Shown here one piece after another: positions 10,040-21,129 of a DNA stretch of 64,000 nucleotides. The stretch lies in contig CP092870.1 of assembly GCA_030710605.1 (NCBI GenBank), positions 15,600,684-15,664,683 of the forward strand, in the 5' to 3' direction. The first letter of the stretch is position 1, and every line of letters starts with the position of its first letter. Source of the DNA: Cordylochernes scorpioides (lineage: Eukaryota > Arthropoda > Arachnida > Pseudoscorpiones > Chernetidae). The position numbers and the translations under genes are program-made. The notes beneath the pieces are model-generated. The model had not been told where the DNA came from and did not search any database. It saw only the letters and a program-made list of their open reading frames with translations.

Positions 10040-11960
10040 GAACGATACTTATTATCCAATAAATAGGATAAAAATATATTTAAAATAATTTGATTACAAA
10101 TATTCAGATGCTGAGTGCGTTAACAATCCCCCGCATCTAATCCAACACTGACACACCTATTCTAAATGCAATTGAAGCTCTAAAAACAATAAGAAAATCA
10201 AACATTTTAATCAACATTGAAAGCAAAGATACCAAAAAGAGTGTAACGCCGGCACAAATTATAATTATCTTGCGGTACATATATGTAAAAATGAAGAACT
10301 TCAGTATTCGCGCACATCAGACAAAACTGATATCAGACAAAATATATATTGTACATCAGACACTGGACTTCTCAAGTTAATCCATACGTCCTATTTAGAG
10401 CACAAATAAGTTGAATTAAAACTATAAACACAAAACAATTTATACTTGAACAATATTTTTTATTTGCCAAGTTAACTTTGCAATAGAAAAAAGCATTTAA
10501 AGTAACAAGATTACTCGACCCCTAACACTGGACAGGACTTCTCAACTTCATCCATACACTTGTATATCTATAATATATCCAAATATCAAATAATGGGATT
10601 AACTTAATTGTAAAACGATTCAATGCAATTGCATTCGTTTTTCCCCCAGAATATTATTCTTCATTTTGTACTTAGTTGTTGAGTAAAGAATTACGAAGCG
10701 TTTGTGTGTGTGCTAAATAATTTTTAAAAATAAAAATTGTAAATATTATTGAAATTTGATATTTTTGAAATCCAACAGAATGCAGCAACACTAAGTTTGA
10801 GCCATGGTGAAGGTGTTGTTAAACTAGAAGTATACTAACAATCGATTACAATATTTGTGGACAGACAGACAGATAGGAGGCAATTAAATAAAAGTTAAAA
10901 AAAGTGAATTGTCCAAATTTGAGAAAAAAAAAAGAAACAAGTAAAATTGGGCATTGATGCTTGAACCGGGCCATAAGAGATAGAAAAAAAAAATAGCTAA
11001 CTGCTCAAGTTCGACTGTTGGGAAGGTTACAGTGAAGAAGCGTGCGTAGTTAAGGAAATAGAAATTCTCTGATGCCCTCTATTTTTTTTTTCTTTTTGAA
11101 GGAAGAAGAGGCAATTTTGTTCATACTTGGTTATTTAGGGCGTTCAATAAAGGTCAGTGTGTATCAAATATCTTTCAGAGTTATTGTTTGAATCCAGATA
11201 TACATGCTAAAAGGTACAACTTCCTTAAGGTTTGTCCATGGGTGTATAGTAACTTTTGCGGCGATTGTAGATTGACAAATTAGTGCTACAAAGTTTAACT
11301 CGAGTTTACCGAAAATTTGAAGTGGTTAGGATTCCCATCGACATATAGTTCCACCAAATAGAATTATAAATATATTTAATATATAATTAGAAAAATATTA
11401 TATTCATAAAGCTCCAATTACCCCTATATATATCAACATTGAACTGGGAGATCCTGTCCTTGTCTGGAGGAGGACTCTCTCAAGATGGAGGAACCTCCCT
11501 TCCTGAGAACAGTTTTTTCAAATATTTTTATCACCAAATTGTAAAGAATCACATTTATATTTGTTTAATTTATCTTTGATTTTTGTAACATTTGACTTAG
11601 AGTGTCAATAAAAAATATATATTGAATTGTGCAATTACCCTTATATATCTTCTTCTTTCTTATCTCCACTCAATCACACTAAGGTATCAAACTTGTAAAG
11701 CTTGAGACCTTGATGGTGTCTGCTAGGGATGTGTATAACTTATCAATGGATGAGTCAATACAGTCAATAATGTGTTTTTGGGGTTGCAGGTTGAAAATTG
11801 CAAATCTTATATGTGAAATTTTAGAAATTAATCATAGGACTAGTAGTGTCAACCGGATTAGTGTAAGAGGCAGTTTAATTGAGATGTCAAATGTATAGCG
11901 GTAAGGACATATAGCCAGGCCAACATCTTGGAGCCATTTTAAAATATTTCTCTAGAATCA
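10040..11960. other. Unassigned AT-rich sequence left of the Gypsy element
   Basis: No supported gene. ACAATATTTGTGGACAGACAGACA near 10845-10875 recurs inverted near 46735, so it is a dispersed-repeat remnant. A short plus frame at 11710-11898 (62 residues) resembles nothing known. Confidence 0.4.
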
Positions 11961-11964
11961 TCTA

Positions 11965-12149
11965 TGTAGAATAGTGTGAAATATATAAGTGATGTGAATT
12001 TAAGAAGAGGAATTAATAACAATAGACTGACTGTGTTTTGTAAATAGAGAATTAATCTTTACTAAATTTAAATGTGTGTGATAAATAAATAATTATAATT
12101 AAATAATAAATATATAAGTTGTAGTTTATAAAAGATAAACAACACAACA
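11965..12149 (+). repeat. 5' LTR of the Gypsy element
   Basis: The repeat is 185 bp, starts TGTAGAATAGTG and ends AACACAACA. It appears base-for-base the same as 16329-16513. It is unusually AT-rich and short. Confidence 0.93.
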
Positions 12150-12153
12150 TATT

Positions 12154-12166
12154 TGGCGACGAGGAT
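12154..12166 (+). other. Primer-binding site, tRNA-Ser(GCT) type
   Basis: TGGCGACGAGGAT lies four bases after the 5' LTR. Its complement ATCCTCGTCGCCA fits a tRNA 3' end: CCA, a G discriminator typical of tRNA-Ser, and the CCTCGTC acceptor strand known for tRNA-Ser(GCT). The tRNA assignment is from memory of that tRNA. Confidence 0.75.
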
Positions 12167-12205
12167 TAAAAAAAGAAAATAATAATTAAATAAGCGTAAC
12201 AGAAG

Positions 12206-13696
12206 ATGGCAAATAATTTGACGTCTCCATTACCGTTGAACCTTAATGCTACAGATTTGTATTCCGAGTACAAACATTGGATGAATTCATATTTAATTTA
12301 TGAATTAGCAAGCGGTGTTTCAACAAAGAAAGATGACGTTAAAAGGGCAACACTTTTGCATTGCCTTGGACCACAAGTCCAAAGAATTTTCTTTAATTTG
12401 CCAGAAGAAAAAGATACGTATGAAAAAGCAAAAGAAGCTTTAACTAAATATTTCACACCACAAAAAAATATTGTATCAGAACGATTTAAATTTAGGCAAA
12501 GAAAACAAAATACAGATGAAAATATTGATTCATATGTCATTGCCCTAAGAGAATTAGTCAAATCCTGTGAATTTGGAAATTTAGAAGAAGACATGATCAG
12601 AGATCAGATAATAGAAAAATGCTATAATAGGCAATTAAAAGAAAAGTTGTTGCAACAAGATAATTTGAATCTTCAAAGAACAATTGAGATATCAAGAATG
12701 TTTGAAACAGCCAAAGAAGAATTTAGAGTATTGACAAATGAAGATATGACCTCAATAAATAGAGTAAACTATAAAAATAATTTCCAAGCAGCTAATGAAT
12801 CAACTGTTAAAGGATCAAAAGCTCATAATGTGTACCATCAAAAAGGAAGCACCTCCAAGGTAAGTGCACCTAATTTGGAAGAATGCTATAGATGTGGCTT
12901 AACTACACATCCTCCATATAAATGTGGAGCTAGAAATATGAAATGCACATTTTGTAACAAGATGGGTCATCTTAATAGAGTTTGTAGAAATAAAAATAAA
13001 TATAAAAATATTGAAGGAAAGAAAAGAAATATTCAAAATATTTCTGAAAATAATGAAGACTCAGATGAATACACTTTCTTTTTAGGCTCTGATAACAAAG
13101 AAAGTATCTATATAGATGGAAAGGAAATAAAAATGACTATTGATACAGGTAGTGATACAACATTCATAGGACTTGAAAATTTGAAAAATATTTTTCCTAA
13201 ATCTCAAATGCCAACTTTAAATGGTACAGAAAGGAAATTTTATGCCTATGGACAAACTTCACCTCTTCCATGTTGTGGATATTTCTTTGCAGATGTTTCA
13301 TGGGGTGAAAGGTCTATAAAGGAACAGATTTTTGTGATTGAAGGTAAAGCAGAACCTATTTTAGGAAAGAAAGCAAGTTTCGAATTAGAAATTATAAAGC
13401 GTGGAACAAAAATAAGGAATATTCAACAGGAAGTTATTCCGAAGGATATATATAATTTGATACAAGAAAACATGAACCTTTTTCAAGGTCAAGGAAATGT
13501 GAAGGGTTATAGTCAAAAAATAACTCTAAAAGAAAATGTTACTCCTGTAGCTCAGAGATGCAGACATTTTCCATATAAAATGGTAGAAGCCATCAATCAA
13601 GAGCTAGACAGAATGATAGAAGATGGCATTATTGAGGAAGTCCATGAAGCTTCTGTGGATCTCAAACATTGTGGCAGTTCCAAAAAAGGGTACTGA
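12206..13696 (+). CDS. gag-pr: Gypsy Gag-protease frame, running into the RT N-terminus
   Basis: This frame holds the structural and protease part of the Gypsy polyprotein. Residues 1 to about 220 are an alpha-helical retrotransposon Gag region without a signal peptide. Two zinc knuckles follow at about 227-260, the second a clear CCHC ([14 protein letters not shown]). The aspartic protease motif [11 protein letters not shown] lies near residue 312. From about 440 the frame enters the start of reverse transcriptase ([18 protein letters not shown]), then leaves the correct frame and stops after nonsense residues. Gag packages the RNA and the protease cuts the polyprotein. The start is the first ATG after the primer-binding site (ACAGAAGATGG). 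The real protein would continue in the frame beginning around 13655. Confidence 0.9.
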   Translation: MANNLTSPLPLNLNATDLYSEYKHWMNSYLIYELASGVSTKKDDVKRATLLHCLGPQVQRIFFNLPEEKDTYEKAKEALTKYFTPQKNIVSERFKFRQRKQNTDENIDSYVIALRELVKSCEFGNLEEDMIRDQIIEKCYNRQLKEKLLQQDNLNLQRTIEISRMFETAKEEFRVLTNEDMTSINRVNYKNNFQAANESTVKGSKAHNVYHQKGSTSKVSAPNLEECYRCGLTTHPPYKCGARNMKCTFCNKMGHLNRVCRNKNKYKNIEGKKRNIQNISENNEDSDEYTFFLGSDNKESIYIDGKEIKMTIDTGSDTTFIGLENLKNIFPKSQMPTLNGTERKFYAYGQTSPLPCCGYFFADVSWGERSIKEQIFVIEGKAEPILGKKASFELEIIKRGTKIRNIQQEVIPKDIYNLIQENMNLFQGQGNVKGYSQKITLKENVTPVAQRCRHFPYKMVEAINQELDRMIEDGIIEEVHEASVDLKHCGSSKKGY

Positions 13697-16310
13697 AGAA
13701 ATCAGACTATGTGTTGATCTGAGAGAAGTGAATAAAGCCATAGTTAGAGAGAGATATCCTATACCAACAGTTGACAATATTTTGCAAGCATTGCAGGGAG
13801 CAAAATTTTTTGCTAAACTTGATGCGAAGAAAGGCTTTTGGCAAATTGAACTTGATGAAAAGTCCAGGCCATTGACCACCTTTATTACACCCAGAGGATG
13901 CTACAGATTTTGCAAAATTCCTTTTGGACTTTGCAGCGCACCTGAAGCTTTTCAAAAAGCTATGAACTCAATATTGTCTCATTTAGAAGGAGTGTTATGC
14001 TACATAGATGATGTGATTGTATATGCGCAATCTATAGAACAATTGGATCAAAGACTGAAAAAAGTATTTGAAAGATTTCAACAAGTTGGACTCAAACTAA
14101 ACAAAAGTAAATGTAAATTTGCTCTAAATGAATTGGAAATATTAGGCCATATTGTTAGTAAAGATGGAATTAGACCTGATCCAAAGAAAATAGAAAGTGT
14201 TCTAAGTTTTTCAAAACCTGAAAATGTAGATTCTCTAAAATCATTTTTAGGTACATGCGGATTTTTAAGAAAATTCATTCCAGACTTTTCAAAGTTAGCC
14301 GAACCACTTAATAATTTGACAAGAAAGGACATAAAATGGAAGTGGAGCAAGAAAGAAGAGGACTCATTCAGAAAATTGAAAGAAGCTCTTACAAAAAATC
14401 CATGTTTAGCCTATTTTGACATGAATGCACCTACCGAAGTAATTGCTGATGCTAGTCCTGTAGGTTTAGGAGCTGTTTTACTACAAAGACAAAATGATGG
14501 AAGCAAAAAGCCAGTGGCCTATGCAAGTAGATCATTGACTAATGTTGAGAGAAGATACTCACAAATAGAGAAAGAAGCTCTTGGGTGTGTGTGGGCTGTT
14601 GAACATTTCAATGACTATTTATGGGGAAATAAATTTGTACTTAAGACAGATCATAAACCATTGATTTATATGCTTAATCCCAAGAAGGCAACAGTCTTGC
14701 CACCAAGAATTGAAAGACTTAGTTGGAGACTTCAACCTTATGATTATGAAATAGAGTATCTTAAGGGCAAACAAAATATTGCAGATATATTTTCAAGAAA
14801 ACCTTTAACAAATATTTCATGTGAAAATATTGTTGATGATTATGTAGAAAAAGTACTTTCCATATTTTCAGAAGAAATGAAGGCAATTTCCCTCAATGAT
14901 ATCAAGAAGCAAAGTGAAGCAGATCCATTTTTCAAAATTCTAACTAAAATAATTCAAACTGGAAATTGGCCATATCAAATTGATGATGATGAACTTAAAA
15001 TTTTGCACAAATTTAAGGAAGAACTTTCAGTTTATGATAATCTCATTTTAAAAGGAAAGAGAATTGTTATACCAACAGATCTTAGAAGAAATATTTTAGA
15101 CTTAGCTCATGAAACTCATCAAGGGATTGCTAGAACTAAACAAATTTTAAGAGAAAAATACTATTGGCCCAATATGGACAAAGATATAGAAAGACGTATA
15201 AAGAATTGTTACATTTGTGAAGTCAATCAACCTTTAAGGCATGACCAACCTTTAACAACCATACCAATACCACCTAGACCATGGTATAAAGTAGGAGTAG
15301 ACTTAGTTGGACCTATTGATTCAAAATATATTTTGACACTTATTGATTATTATTCATCGTTCCCGGAAGCGATTATAATAAATGATATTTCTTCGAAAAC
15401 TATAATTTCAAAATTAAAAGAAATTTTTGCAAGATATGGATTTCCCATTGAAATAGTTTCAGATAATGGTCTTCAATTTGTAAGCAAAGATACTGAGCAA
15501 TTTTTTATGAAATCAGGTATAAAACATATAAGAGTGTCACCATATTATCCTAAAAGTAATGGAAAAATTGAACGTTTCCACAGATATTTAAAAAAGCAAC
15601 TTATTTCAGTAAAATTGCAAGGAAAGGATTGGAAAGAAGAACTTCAATGTGTTCTAATGGCATACAGGTCGACTCCACACCCTTCTACTGGGAAAACACC
15701 AGCATTATTGCTTTTTTCCAGGGAAATTAGAAATAAGCTCAATGATATAAATGACAATGATTCTCTTATGGATAAAGAAGTGATGGAGCATAATCAAGCC
15801 TATAAAGAAAGAATGAAGAAATATGCTGATAGCAAGAATAAGGCCTTGCCTCATGACTTCAAGAAAGGTAATATTGTTTATGTCGCAAACACTGAAATGA
15901 AAAGCAAGTTGACACCAAATTATGACAACCAAAGATTTATCATTCTAGAGACTATATCTCCAAATTCATTCAAGTTAGTCAATACTGAGACAGGTAGCTT
16001 TATCATTAGGAATGCAAAGCATTTAAGACATGCCAATGTCTTACAAGATTTTAACAAAGGATTTGATTTGAATACCACTTTGATTAAGACTCCAGAAATT
16101 AGAATGGAACTTCCTAGTACTTCAAGGTATCTACCAGAACAAGAAGCAACCTTAGAAGATATTGTACCAGAAGAGCAGATTGCTATATCTGATATGGACT
16201 GTTTATACCCAAATGAATCACCTAATGAGAATGAAAACAAGACTGTCATCACTAGAAGTGGAAGACAAATACATGTTCCTTCTAGATTTAAGGACATGAT
16301 TAGATACTAA
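13623..16310 (+). pseudogene. pol: Gypsy RT-RNase H-integrase frame, cut off from Gag by a frameshift
   Basis: The open frame carries the rest of the polyprotein. RT has the catalytic YIDD near residue 127 and is preceded by [11 protein letters not shown]. RNase H begins at [14 protein letters not shown] (about 270). The integrase zinc-binding H-H-C-C (HETHQG...CYIC) is near 496-530. The integrase catalytic triad lies at VDLVGP (about 560), VSDNGLQF (about 613) and the E in NGKIERF (about 650). No chromodomain was recognised. The first residues before [12 protein letters not shown] are out of frame, so the ATG at 13623 is not a natural start. The frame must be reached from the upstream frame. 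The break falls inside the RT domain, not at a gag-pol border, so mutation is more likely than programmed shifting. Downstream there are no internal stops. Confidence 0.9.
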
Positions 16311-16312
16311 CT

Positions 16313-16328
16313 AAACAAGGGAGGAATA
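16313..16328 (+). other. Polypurine tract of the Gypsy element
   Basis: AAACAAGGGAGGAATA, almost all purine, directly precedes the 3' LTR. This is the expected plus-strand primer site. Confidence 0.8.
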
Positions 16329-16513
16329 TGTAGAATAGTGTGAAATATATAAGTGATGTGAATTTAAGAAGAGGAATTAATAACAATAGACTGACTGTGT
16401 TTTGTAAATAGAGAATTAATCTTTACTAAATTTAAATGTGTGTGATAAATAAATAATTATAATTAAATAATAAATATATAAGTTGTAGTTTATAAAAGAT
16501 AAACAACACAACA
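16329..16513 (+). repeat. 3' LTR of the Gypsy element
   Basis: The repeat is 185 bp, appears identical to 11965-12149, and is followed by the ATCTA target duplication. Confidence 0.93.
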
Positions 16514-16587
16514 ATCTATATATATATTTATGAGAAAACAATAGAAAAAATAATAAAAAGGTCAGGTGTTGATATTTCAAATAATGA

Positions 16588-16797
16588 AGGCATATCCTAA
16601 CCAAAAGCACATGTGCTTTTTAGATGGCAGAGCGCGAAACGGAATCATGGATGGATTTTCTTGATTTATCAAGAAATTGGGTTGGCCAAATATTACGGAG
16701 CAAGTTAAATAAACGTTTAGTTTATTTTTGCTCCACTAGATGGCGTTCTGCCATATAAAAAGTACATGTGCTTTTGGTCAGGATATGCCTTAATTAT
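16588..16797. mobile_element. Fold-back element, GGCATATCCTGACC family (full copy)
   Basis: The left end AAGGCATATCCTAACCAAAA and the right end TTTTGGTCAGGATATGCCTT are inverted, each followed inward by GCACATGTGCTTTT or its like and by a GGCAGAACGCCAT-type block. The centre is AT-rich. Truncated relatives lie at 18281-18345, 32639-32800, 39425-39610 and 57640-57685. Non-coding; class unknown. Confidence 0.8.
16733..16746 (+). promoter_or_regulatory. CTCF-consensus-like site in the fold-back
   Basis: CCACTAGATGGCGT matches the CTCF consensus CCASYAGRKGGCRS at 13 of 14 positions (last base T). Confidence 0.3.
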
Positions 16798-17184
16798 TTT
16801 AAATATATATTTATATTTTTCTTTCTCAAAATCGATATAAAAATCAATATTTATTTATAAAGTTATATAAATGTTCTACTTTCAAAGTGTACCAAAGAAA
16901 TCGCTACATTCGACTGAGTTTGGCTATCTAGAAGAAGTGGAATCAATTAAAATAAATGACATAGACGACCAGTTGTATATTTAAATCATCATATAATTAT
17001 TTTAAAAAATTAAATATGTTTCAACACGAACATTTTAAAGTTAGTTTGTCTTTCATTGAACTTGAAACCAAATCAATAAGATACCCCTTAGAGAGTATGA
17101 GAGGAATTTAATGAAATTTACCCTTGTGACCTCTTCAAATCCAATCTGGCCGTGGTTCATGCCCAGGTACCCAGTAACGATACT

Positions 17185-18119
17185 CATGCAAAGTAATATT
17201 TGCCTTATTCTGTCTGTTTGTCTGTATGTCTGAAGCTCACGGATAGAATGCTCGCCCATTGGCTGCCAGCGAACACGTGGCCTCCCTGCCCCCCTCTAGA
17301 CAACCCTGTTATCAGCTGTGCGATACATACACCTGTCTATAGCGGCCACTCTAGACAACCCTGTTATCAGCAGTGTGCTACATCCACCTGTCTAAACAGA
17401 CCACTCTGTCTATAGCGGCCACTCTAGACAACCCTGTTATCAGCTGTGTGATACATCCACCTGTCTATACAGACCACCCTGTCATAGCGGTCACTCTAGG
17501 CAACCCTGTTATCAGCTGTGTGATACATCCACCTGTCTACACAGACCACCCTGTATATGGCGGCCATTCTTGACAACCCTGTTATCTGCTGTGTGATACA
17601 TACACCTGTCTATAGCGGCCACTCTAGAAAACCGTGTTATCATCAGTGTGTTAAATTCACCTGTCTATACAGACCACCCTGTCTATAGCGGTCACTCTAG
17701 GCAACCCTGTTAACAGCAGTGTGATACATACACCTGTCTATACAGACCACCCTGACTATAGCGACCACTCTAGACAACCCTGTTATCAGCTGCCTGTCTA
17801 TACAGACCACCCTGTCTATAGCGGTCACCTTAGGCAACCCTGTTATCATCAGTGTGTTACATCCACCTGTCTATACAGACCACCCTGTCTATAGCGGTCA
17901 CCTTAGGCAACCCTGTTATCAGCAGTGTGATACATCCACCTGTCTATACAGACCACCCTGTCTATAGCGACCACTCTAGCCAACCCTGTTATCAGCTGTG
18001 TGATACATCCACCTGTCTATACAGACCACCCTGTAAATAGCGACCACCCAAGACAACGTTTTTAAAACATATTCGCACTCGGGTAAACCCCGGGCGTTGC
18101 CCGGGCCTTTCGTCTAGTA
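17185..18119 (+). mobile_element. Non-autonomous Helitron-type element with internal 73-bp minisatellite, copy 1
   Basis: The left part (TTGCCTTATTCTGTCTG... ATGTCTGAAGCTCACGGATA) and the right part (GACAACGTTTTTAAAACATA through the CCCGGGC/GCCCGGG hairpin, ending CTAG before T) are shared with 51938-53520. Between them lies a tandem array. The right end has Helitron hairpin-CTAG form. The 5' TC end is not clear here, so the left border is approximate. No Rep/helicase coding is present. Confidence 0.7.
17290..18050 (+). repeat. 73/55-bp minisatellite inside the Helitron, array 1
   Basis: Units run CAACCCTGTTATCAGCTGTG...ATACATCCACCTGTCTATAC...CTATAGCGGCCACTCTAGA. Full units are 73 bp; shorter ones lack an 18-bp CTATACAGACCACCCTGT segment. 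About ten units are present. Short open frames through the array are by-products. Confidence 0.9.
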
Positions 18120-18122
18120 CTC

Positions 18123-18216
18123 TATATGTGAAAGCAGGTGATGTACTTACAGTAAAAATAGCTTGCCAAACCCTACTAAATCTCATTATCATGGCCTTTA
18201 ACCCCTGTACTTGAAA
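18123..18216 (+). mobile_element. SINE 3' body fragment
   Basis: GTGATGTACTTACAGTAAAA and CATTATCATGGCCT match the 3' body of the SINE at 4351-4663, starting a few bases after the Helitron CTAG end. Confidence 0.55.
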
Positions 18217-18278
18217 TAACAAAATTGAAAATTGGACCCCATCTCTCTATTAATAGTTTTAATATTTAACTAATATAA

Positions 18279-18345
18279 TCACCAGATGGCGCTCTGCCAT
18301 CTGAAAATCACATGTGTACTGGCCAGTATATGCCTTCTTTATTTT
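18279..18345. mobile_element. Fragment of the GGCATATCCTGACC fold-back family with CTCF-like site
   Basis: ACCAGATGGCGCTCTGCCAT, CACATGTG and GGCCAGTATATGCC are one arm of the family. TCACCAGATGGCGC (18279-18292) matches the CTCF consensus except at its first base. Confidence 0.6.
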
Positions 18346-18938
18346 TAATATATTTGAATAATTTATTTTTTTATTGTGCGCATAAAAGTTTAAAAGGATG
18401 TTAGACACTCATTCTTAGATGCTTGTAAAAGGTTTCTATTTCTTATGGCGGATACGCCTTTCTTAATATTTGAACCATAAACTCTTAAATTAGAGATAGG
18501 ATTTATTATATAATTAAGGTCTTATAGTATGGATCGGGCGGAAGGACTCCAGGAAATTATTGTGTAGTTTCAATATAAATGTAAACAAAGAAAATAATAT
18601 TGATATTTTGTATGACAACAATGGTATTAATCCCTACATAAATAAATTGCGACAATGATGATTATAAAAATGTGTCAGAGGCTGGAAAATATTATCTTGA
18701 TTGTTATACAGCTTTGTTTGTTAGAGTCAATGTAGAGGCGAACAGTTCGATGCTATGGTCAGAGACAACATTGACGTGTTATTCAATAACAGACAATGTA
18801 TAGGGAATAACCTATCTCCGAGAGATACACTTCTACCTCTCTCAGCCCTACTTATACGATTTAAACACAGGAAACCACCCAGTTGGAGGTTACACTCATC
18901 AAACCGTTGATGCCACTCAACCCTACCTCTCAATATAT

Positions 18939-19109
18939 TGCCACGTGGAAAATTAGGGAAGACAAACTTCAGGATGACACAGCAATTTATTTAAGGCAAG
19001 AACAAACTATGAATGATAAAAAGATAAGCAATGAGGGAAGTTTACAGAGTAGCAAAATATAAACATAAAAATGATACTCTGTTAATAAAATAATAAATAC
19101 TTTGCTACA
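18939..19109. repeat. LTR-like interspersed repeat, copy 2
   Basis: TGCCACGTGGAAAATTAGGG through TACTTTGCTACA is a shorter, diverged copy of the block at 2138-2325, with ATAT on both sides. Confidence 0.55.
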
Positions 19110-19179
19110 ATATTATAACGTGCAATTATATATAAGAAATTGAAGTATTTAAACACGAATGTTTATTTTAAATATATAA

Positions 19180-19275
19180 AAAAACTTTCTACTGTCCTTA
19201 ATGCAATGAAAAATATTGGGAGGGGTTGACTCATCAGTGGTGAACCCTCCCAGCGGTTTTGTCAATTTAATCTAC
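19180..19275. mobile_element. Half of a TTTCTACTGCCC fold-back
   Basis: ACTTTCTACTGTCCTTAATG and the loop ACTCATCAGTGGTGAACCC match the element at 3095-3350; the second arm is missing. Confidence 0.55.
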
Positions 19276-19639
19276 CAGACCACTTCTTAGAGCTCTAATA
19301 CTGTATTGGAAGATTCAGCTTATATATTCTACAATGAAGGGTGGATTCTTAGAAATGGGTTCATTTGAAAATGTAATAAACAGTAAAATGTTGGCTTAAA
19401 AATTAGTAAATAACACAAAATATGTCAATATTGATAAAAATCAAATGTTTGTGTATCATTTTTACATTGAGATACATGCAGATATTCGTGAAATGCCGCA
19501 GTGTAGCTTGTGTCTTCCGTAGACACTATCAAGTATGTGTAGTCCTAGTGCTATATATGGTCTGTGAATTGTGTCACAGGGAAGTTTGGTCTACAGACGT
19601 TGTTGACAAATCAATAATGAGACGAATTATAAAAGATAA

Positions 19640-20690
19640 TTAGTTAACCATACGACGATAATATTGCGACTTAGCTTGCGTTCAAACAGGTTTTTTTAAT
19701 TACAAGATGATGATATCAGAAAGAGTATATTACAAAAGAGTGATTTATTTTCAATCGTTTATAAACTGTCTTGAGACAAATCCACTCAACTCAGCAGGTT
19801 TGGGAAGCTAGGACAAAATGTTTATTTAATGTTCGATTCTTTATCAGATCTCTCTCTCTCTTTTGTATTTTTTATACAACGATAGATTTCCCGATATCTA
19901 TATAAATGTATAGGTGTAGTAAGTGATCGAGTATTCAAGCAGTATCTGTTGTTTAGTGAGAAATTGTCACGATTTCTTTTATATCCGAATATCCAAAAAT
20001 CTTTGATTCAATTAACAAACAAACCTATCCATCTTCAACTGCGTGAAACTCGGGATAACCAATCCCTACTATAAGCCCGTCATTATATATGGTGGTTATA
20101 TATTGTAGAGTGAATACACTATGATGATAAAACTCATAGAAAAGGTATTTTGCCTGTATCAAAGAACAGGAAGCTGCGAGAATTGGGGTCGAGGCTCTAA
20201 ACTGTCCATTATAAGGTGACAAAGATATCGAAACGCCAAACAAATTGTCAAATAGCGCTACACCTGTCATGGAGAACTGCGTGTCAGAAATTAAGGTCAA
20301 TTCTTTTTCTAATTTCTTTATTTCATGTGTTTTTTCATATTTTATACAAACAGCTTGTTCATATATAGGTTTTAATTAATTTTTTTCTTTCTTTCTAATA
20401 TATCTGATGAAAATTCATATGTACGATATAATTCATGAGTTAAAAAAATATATATGGTAATTTAAACCAACAACCCCATATTATAAATAACTTATAACAA
20501 GATTTTCATGTTGTATAATATAAACACATCTATAAATAATTATACGCATGATTAACATGTGTGTTTACATCATCATGTGTATTGTACTTTGTACAAACTA
20601 AGGATAAATAAATAAAACTCTGTAATATATAGATTAAGAATTGATCTAAAGCAGAGATCGAGCATATAGCAATCACAAAACAACAAGGTC
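19640..20690. other. Unassigned region
   Basis: Apart from the weak minus frame at 20025-20300, only AT-rich sequence and short simple repeats are seen (a CTCTCTCTCT run near 19850). Confidence 0.35.
20025..20300 (-). CDS. Hypothetical 91-residue frame
   Basis: An uninterrupted minus-strand frame starts MTLISDTQFSMTGVALF and ends GYPEFHAVEDG. It is longer than most chance frames here and balanced in composition. It has no motif I recognise, no clear signal peptide and no neighbouring coding exon. It could be an exon fragment or chance. Confidence 0.2.
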   Translation of the reverse strand: MTLISDTQFSMTGVALFDNLFGVSISLSPYNGQFRASTPILAASCSLIQAKYLFYEFYHHSVFTLQYITTIYNDGLIVGIGYPEFHAVEDG

Positions 20691-20796
20691 TAAAGATAGA
20701 TTGGAAACTGTCAGTACGGCGCCAGTGTCTAATTTCGCCAGACGATCCACCCTCTTCACATCTGGTGAAATGCAATGCTCCCTTTCTCAGAAAAGG

Positions 20797-20889
20797 TATA
20801 TAAAGCCCCCGTCTTTAGCCAAAGATACAATTACTTCACCATCTGCATGAGCCTTCGTCGGTTGTACCCCAGGTCCACCTCATCGACCA
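20797..20889 (+). promoter_or_regulatory. Candidate TATA promoter with short leader
   Basis: TATATAAA at 20797-20804 sits in a GC-richer context (GGTATATAAAGCCCCCGTC). A possible start site lies about 30 bases on, near 20828, and the first ATG is at 20847. That ATG opens only 15 codons before a stop, and GTAAGA follows as a possible splice donor near 20900. The spacing is typical of a TATA-type core promoter. No coding exon was identified downstream. Confidence 0.3.
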
Positions 20890-21129
20890 TGTAGACCAGT
20901 AAGAACTCTTCTATCTCCATCTTTCGCTCCTAGCTAACTTTTATCTGTTCACGGAACTTTCTTAGTGCAACTGTGCCTTCGTTTTTTGTATGGACATTCC
21001 CAAGCTTTCCACTCTGCCTCGACCACGACTGCCTGCGCTCTGTGACAACTTTTATAGGTCTTCCAAAGTGCAGAGAGGTACTGGAAAACTCCCCATCCTG
21101 ACTGTTCCTCTCGGTCAACACACTATAGC

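Larger units (their letters stand above)
11965..16513 (+). mobile_element. Complete Gypsy-type LTR retrotransposon
   Basis: The 4549-bp element has two 185-bp LTRs that look identical by eye (TGTAGAATAG...CACAACA), and ATCTA is duplicated on both sides (11960-11964 and 16514-16518). It carries a primer-binding site, gag-protease, RT-RNase H-integrase and a polypurine tract in the usual Gypsy order. Identical LTRs imply a recent insertion. Reverse transcriptase is split by a frame change near 13654, so this copy is probably not autonomous as it stands unless the break is a sequencing error. The 3' LTR is followed by TA-rich DNA. Confidence 0.95.

Noticed and set aside
17373..18040. Short cysteine-rich peptides (MCYIHLSIQTTLSIA...) in the 73-bp arrays
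   Set aside because: Translation of a tandem DNA repeat in arbitrary frames; the same peptides appear at 52335-53454 for the same reason.
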